A stretch of 37,555 nucleotides of DNA. Origin: [Scytonema hofmanni] UTEX 2349 (GTDB lineage Bacteria > Cyanobacteriota > Cyanobacteriia > Cyanobacteriales > Nostocaceae). This document shows, in pieces, positions 35,322 to 37,555 of this stretch. Position 1 is the stretch's first letter. Every line of letters begins with the position of its first letter. Where the stretch lies: positions 1,433,848 to 1,471,402 of the forward strand of contig NZ_KK073769.1 of the NCBI RefSeq assembly GCF_000582685.1. Reading direction: 5' to 3'. Made by a program: the position numbers and the translations under genes. The notes beneath the pieces are model-generated. The model did no database searches and was not told the DNA's origin. It worked only from the letters and a program-made list of their open reading frames with translations.

Positions 35322-35516
35322 ATGTCTTCTGAAGAAAAGTCCAAAGCTCCAGATAACACAGTAGATGCATCAGGTGGCTATCAAACCCCCATCGACGAAG
35401 AGACTCGCAAAACTGGTACTGCTGCGAAAAGTGATGCTAAATCTACAGCCACACCAGAAGCACCTGGAGAAGATTCAGTAGCAGGTAGCCCAAATCAGGG
35501 AACTGAATCGCGTTAA
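35322..35516 (+). CDS. Small disordered hydrophilic protein
   Basis: 64 residues from the ATG at 35322, preceded by AAAGGA about ten bases upstream; an ATG seven codons earlier would place that site inside the coding region. Composition is Ser/Thr/Glu/Lys/Ala/Pro-rich with no hydrophobic core or signal peptide, so it should be intrinsically disordered. A good hairpin terminator follows at 35565, which supports a real transcription unit. I do not recognise a family. Confidence 0.6.
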   Translation: MSSEEKSKAPDNTVDASGGYQTPIDEETRKTGTAAKSDAKSTATPEAPGEDSVAGSPNQGTESR

Positions 35517-35564
35517 ATTTAGCTGTAACTGTGTGAAGTTGAAGTAGCCTGATTAGCTAAATAC

Positions 35565-35610
35565 CGAGTGGAGATGGATTGCAATAGCGATAATCATCCA
35601 CTCGATTTTT
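35565..35610 (+). terminator. Intrinsic terminator after the small disordered gene
   Basis: Stem CGAGTGGA / TCCACTCG closing a 24-base loop with an inner GATGG/ATCATC pairing chance, followed by ATTTTT. Confidence 0.65.
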
Positions 35611-35877
35611 ATAACTGCGATCGCTTCATATATATCTTAAATATAGTGGGTTTCACTTGGATACAATACAGAACCTCACACCGCGAGTTCCGGACACCTC
35701 TCTACGAGCGCTCGTAGAGGAGAAGAGAAGCCTGCGCTGTGCGGAGGTTCCCCCCCCGTTAAGGCGACTAGCGTGATGAAGTTTTATTTACCTCAGTTAA
35801 CTGAGAACCGCTATATTCACTGGTTCGGATATCAACGAACCAGATCCTTGAAGGTGGGGACTTCCGCGACACGTTAA
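35611..35877. other. Repeat-rich intergenic DNA
   Basis: Contains a 78-bp inverted-repeat unit AACCTC...GAGGTT at 35672-35749 with the perfect palindrome CTCTACGAGC plus complement at 35700-35719, a CTCAGTTAACTGAG palindrome near 35792-35805, and a hairpin CTGGTTCG-GATATCAA-CGAACCAG near 35819-35842. No gene. Confidence 0.6.
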
Positions 35878-36309
35878 ATCGTCTCTAATTATGGTGACAG
35901 ACAACTCGATAGTGCGATCGGTTCAATTGATGCACTATCACCAAGTCGCTGCCGGAGTCGATAAAAAAGCAGAAGTGCTTGTAGATGGTGGTATCCGTCG
36001 GGGTACAGATATCAGCCCTTTCAAGGTGAACGTTTGTACTATGAAATAAATAATATTTTTCACCCAATTTCGGTATTTTGGCGATTGCGATCGCTTAATT
36101 TACAGTCCAAAAATTTGGAGTTTATCCATAATTTATTTCTTCAATTGCAGTCAATGCCTGAAATACGGTTAAAAATTGGATAGTACATATGCTCACCTTG
36201 AAAGGGCTAGTACAGATATTAAAGCCTTGACAATGGGTGCAAAAGCTGTACTTTTAGGAAGACCTATCCTTTGGGGACTCGCTGTAGGTGCAGAAGTTGG
36301 TGTTATTGA
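35878..36309 (+). pseudogene. Remnant of FMN-dependent alpha-hydroxy-acid oxidase (lactate/glycolate oxidase)
   Basis: The C-terminal third of a lactate/glycolate oxidase can be read in pieces: IVSNYGDRQLDSAIGSIDAL (normal: SNHGGRQLDGA...), a one-base frame slip near 35942, VAAGVDKKAEVLVDGGIRRG (35948 on), then after a 197-bp insertion DIKALTMGAKAVLLGRPILW (36213 on) and GLAVGAEVGV. The FMN-oxidase active-site His of SNHGG is Tyr here. No N-terminal two-thirds is present. Clearly dead: truncated, frameshifted and interrupted. The family oxidises L-lactate or glycolate with O2. Confidence 0.85.
36013..36209. mobile_element. 197-bp MITE inserted in the oxidase remnant
   Basis: Imperfect terminal inverted repeats of about 30 bp: AGCCCTTTCAAGGTGA is perfect at both ends and the following TTGTACTAT-type segment is partly matched. 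Flanked by a perfect 10-bp direct repeat GTACAGATAT (36003-36012, 36210-36219). Removing the element and one repeat restores GGT ACA GAT ATT AAA in frame with the oxidase. Target size suggests an IS4-like parent; no transposase inside. Confidence 0.88.
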
Positions 36310-36464
36310 TCGTAGTTTGGTAATTCCCCAAAGAAAGTAGAAGATGCTTTGTGGTTTGCGATCGCTACTGAATTAGAAGTGGAGTGCGATCAAATCACTC
36401 ATCAAATGTAGATTACGACTGAAAAATCACTTTCTTAGTAATCCTGGATTTCTAGGGTGTCTTA

Positions 36465-37391
36465 GAGGGTGTTTATAAAATAAATCTTAAGCAGTTGAGC
36501 AACGATGATTACGGGCTAATCGACGTAACATTAAATGCGTCATAGCCGCATATATCATGGTTTCACTAGTTTGCGGAAGATATTCGTAATCTTTACTTAG
36601 TCGGCGGTAACGACCAAGCCACGCAAATGTACGTTCTACGACCCAGCGTCGAGGTAAGATTTTAAAACCTTTCGTCAGGTCGCAACGTTTGACAATTTCA
36701 AGTCCACAACCAATAAAATATTTGACCCAATCAACTAACGAGCCAGCATATCCGGCATCTGCCCAAATTAAATGTAACTTGGGAAATAGGTGGTAAATTT
36801 TCTCGAATACAAGCTTTGCCCCGTCACGGTCTTGAATCGAAGCGGCATGTACGACCACCATCAGAATCAGACCCATCGTATCAACCAGAATATGACGCTT
36901 ACGACCATTAATCTTTTTTCCGGCATCATAACCCTTGGCACCTCCTTTTTCAGTCGTTTTCACTGTTTGAGAGTCGATAATTCCGGCAGATAGTTCTGCG
37001 TCTCGTCCAGAGATTTCCCGAAGTTGCGATCGCAGGCTTGTGTGAATTTTTTCCCACACACCTTTACGCTGCCAACGTTGAAAATACGAGTATACAGTTT
37101 GCCATGCAGGTAAATCATGAGGCATCATTCGCTCCCGTGCAACCAGCACGCAAGATGTAAAAAATTGCATTCACCACTTAGAGCATATCGACTTCACGTT
37201 TTTTTCCACGTTTTCGCTTACGTTCTGTAGGAATCATTGATTTAATCAAATCCCATTCGCTATCGGAAATATCCGTGGGATAAGGCTTTCGACTCATGGC
37301 ACCCGATTCAAATACAACGACTATCTTTTTTAAAATACCTGTCTTGGGGAATGACTGCGGTGCTCTTTATTTTTCATTTATAAACACCCTC
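36465..37391 (-). mobile_element. IS5-family insertion sequence, copy B
   Basis: 927 bp, same GAGGGTGTTTATAAA inverted ends as copy A, with TTA target duplication (36462-36464, 37392-37394). Diverged from copy A at many third-codon positions, so the two are not a recent duplication of each other. Confidence 0.93.
36487..37297 (-). pseudogene. IS5-family DDE transposase, copy B, broken near the N-terminus
   Basis: The start MSRKPYPTDISDSEWDLIKS at 37295-37297 is followed by an in-frame TAA at codon 40 (37178-37180; copy A has GAA there) and by one extra C at 37134-37136 that shifts the frame. From about codon 56 the frame is open and includes the full catalytic core: IIDSQTVKTTEKGG, WADAGYAGS and RWVVERTFAWLGRYRRLSKD. 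The residual open frame of 227 codons begins at a fortuitous Met. Confidence 0.88.
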
Positions 37392-37475
37392 TTAGTAATT
37401 GTGGCTTAAAAGGGTGTGCGGTGAGTAGATTTGAGGCGTTGATAAAAAAGCTCAAAAAATAATTTGAGAAAAGAG

Positions 37476-37504
37476 TTGACAAGAAAGAGTGGACTCGCTA
37501 TATT
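37476..37504 (+). promoter_or_regulatory. Consensus sigma-70 promoter, possibly of an rRNA operon
   Basis: TTGACA (37476-37481), a 17-base spacer, TATATT (37499-37504); transcription would start near 37511 and run out of the window. The match is near perfect and the expected transcript begins with a GC-rich, non-coding leader (GAGCGAGCGCC, GCGGACTCAGAAGGAGACCG) with no start codon in the remaining bases. Strength plus a structured leader suggest a stable-RNA (rRNA) operon, but the gene itself is beyond the end. Confidence 0.7.
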
Positions 37505-37555
37505 GAATAAGTGCCGGAAGAGCGAGCGCCAAAAAGCGGACTCAGAAGGAGACCG

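Noticed and set aside
35885..36067. 60-codon minus-strand frame
   Set aside because: It is antisense to the oxidase remnant and runs into the 197-bp element; no support as a gene.
1..37555. tRNA or rRNA genes inside the window
   Set aside because: No T-loop plus CCA-type acceptor pattern or rRNA signature was recognised by eye; only a promoter suggestive of an RNA operon at the extreme end.

Overview
The window is chromosomal DNA of a filamentous, Nostocales-like cyanobacterium. Evidence: dense HIP1 octamers (GCGATCGC), cyanobacterium-type genes (IctB-like protein, exosortase with its partner, WGxxGxxG-CTERM protein, GAF-containing chemoreceptor), many dispersed palindromic repeats, short tandem heptamers and several miniature transposons.

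Layout. 1-3.4 kb: a truncated TPR gene, an SDR oxidoreductase and two tandem rhomboid proteases, with a miniature element nested inside another one between them. 3.4-10.6 kb: a minus-strand surface/exopolysaccharide cluster made of a DegT-type sugar aminotransferase, an exosortase, its small partner protein, a Wza-type export protein and a Wzc-type chain-length/BY-kinase-like protein. 11.6-17.1 kb: two plus-strand signalling genes, each isolated by about 1 kb of non-coding DNA: a GAF/histidine-kinase-like protein lacking the phospho-accepting histidine, and a large chemoreceptor whose GAF domain carries both cysteines expected of a DXCF cyanobacteriochrome. 17.4-25.7 kb: IctB/O-antigen-ligase family protein, WGxxGxxG-CTERM protein, SmpB, a DUF5895-like protein, MltA with a small upstream partner, a solo TnpB element and a squalene/phytoene-synthase family enzyme. 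26.7-31 kb: a 1137-residue membrane PAS/GAF histidine kinase followed by a LuxR-type regulator. 31.6-33.7 kb: an M3 oligopeptidase. 33.7-37.4 kb: a decayed zone with two IS5-family copies (both transposases broken, at different sites), a lactate/glycolate oxidase remnant split by a 197-bp miniature element, and a small disordered protein. The last 80 bases hold a consensus sigma-70 promoter firing out of the window.

How the genes fit together. The 3.4-10.6 kb cluster plausibly couples nucleotide-sugar synthesis, polysaccharide export and exosortase-dependent protein sorting at the cell surface. The chemoreceptor is the best candidate for new biology, as a possible light-sensing taxis receptor. 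The rest is housekeeping (SmpB, MltA, oligopeptidase) interspersed with mobile DNA whose insertion history can be read at base level: exact target duplications, a reconstructed target for the nested element, and a tandem-repeat tract carried in frame inside a histidine kinase.
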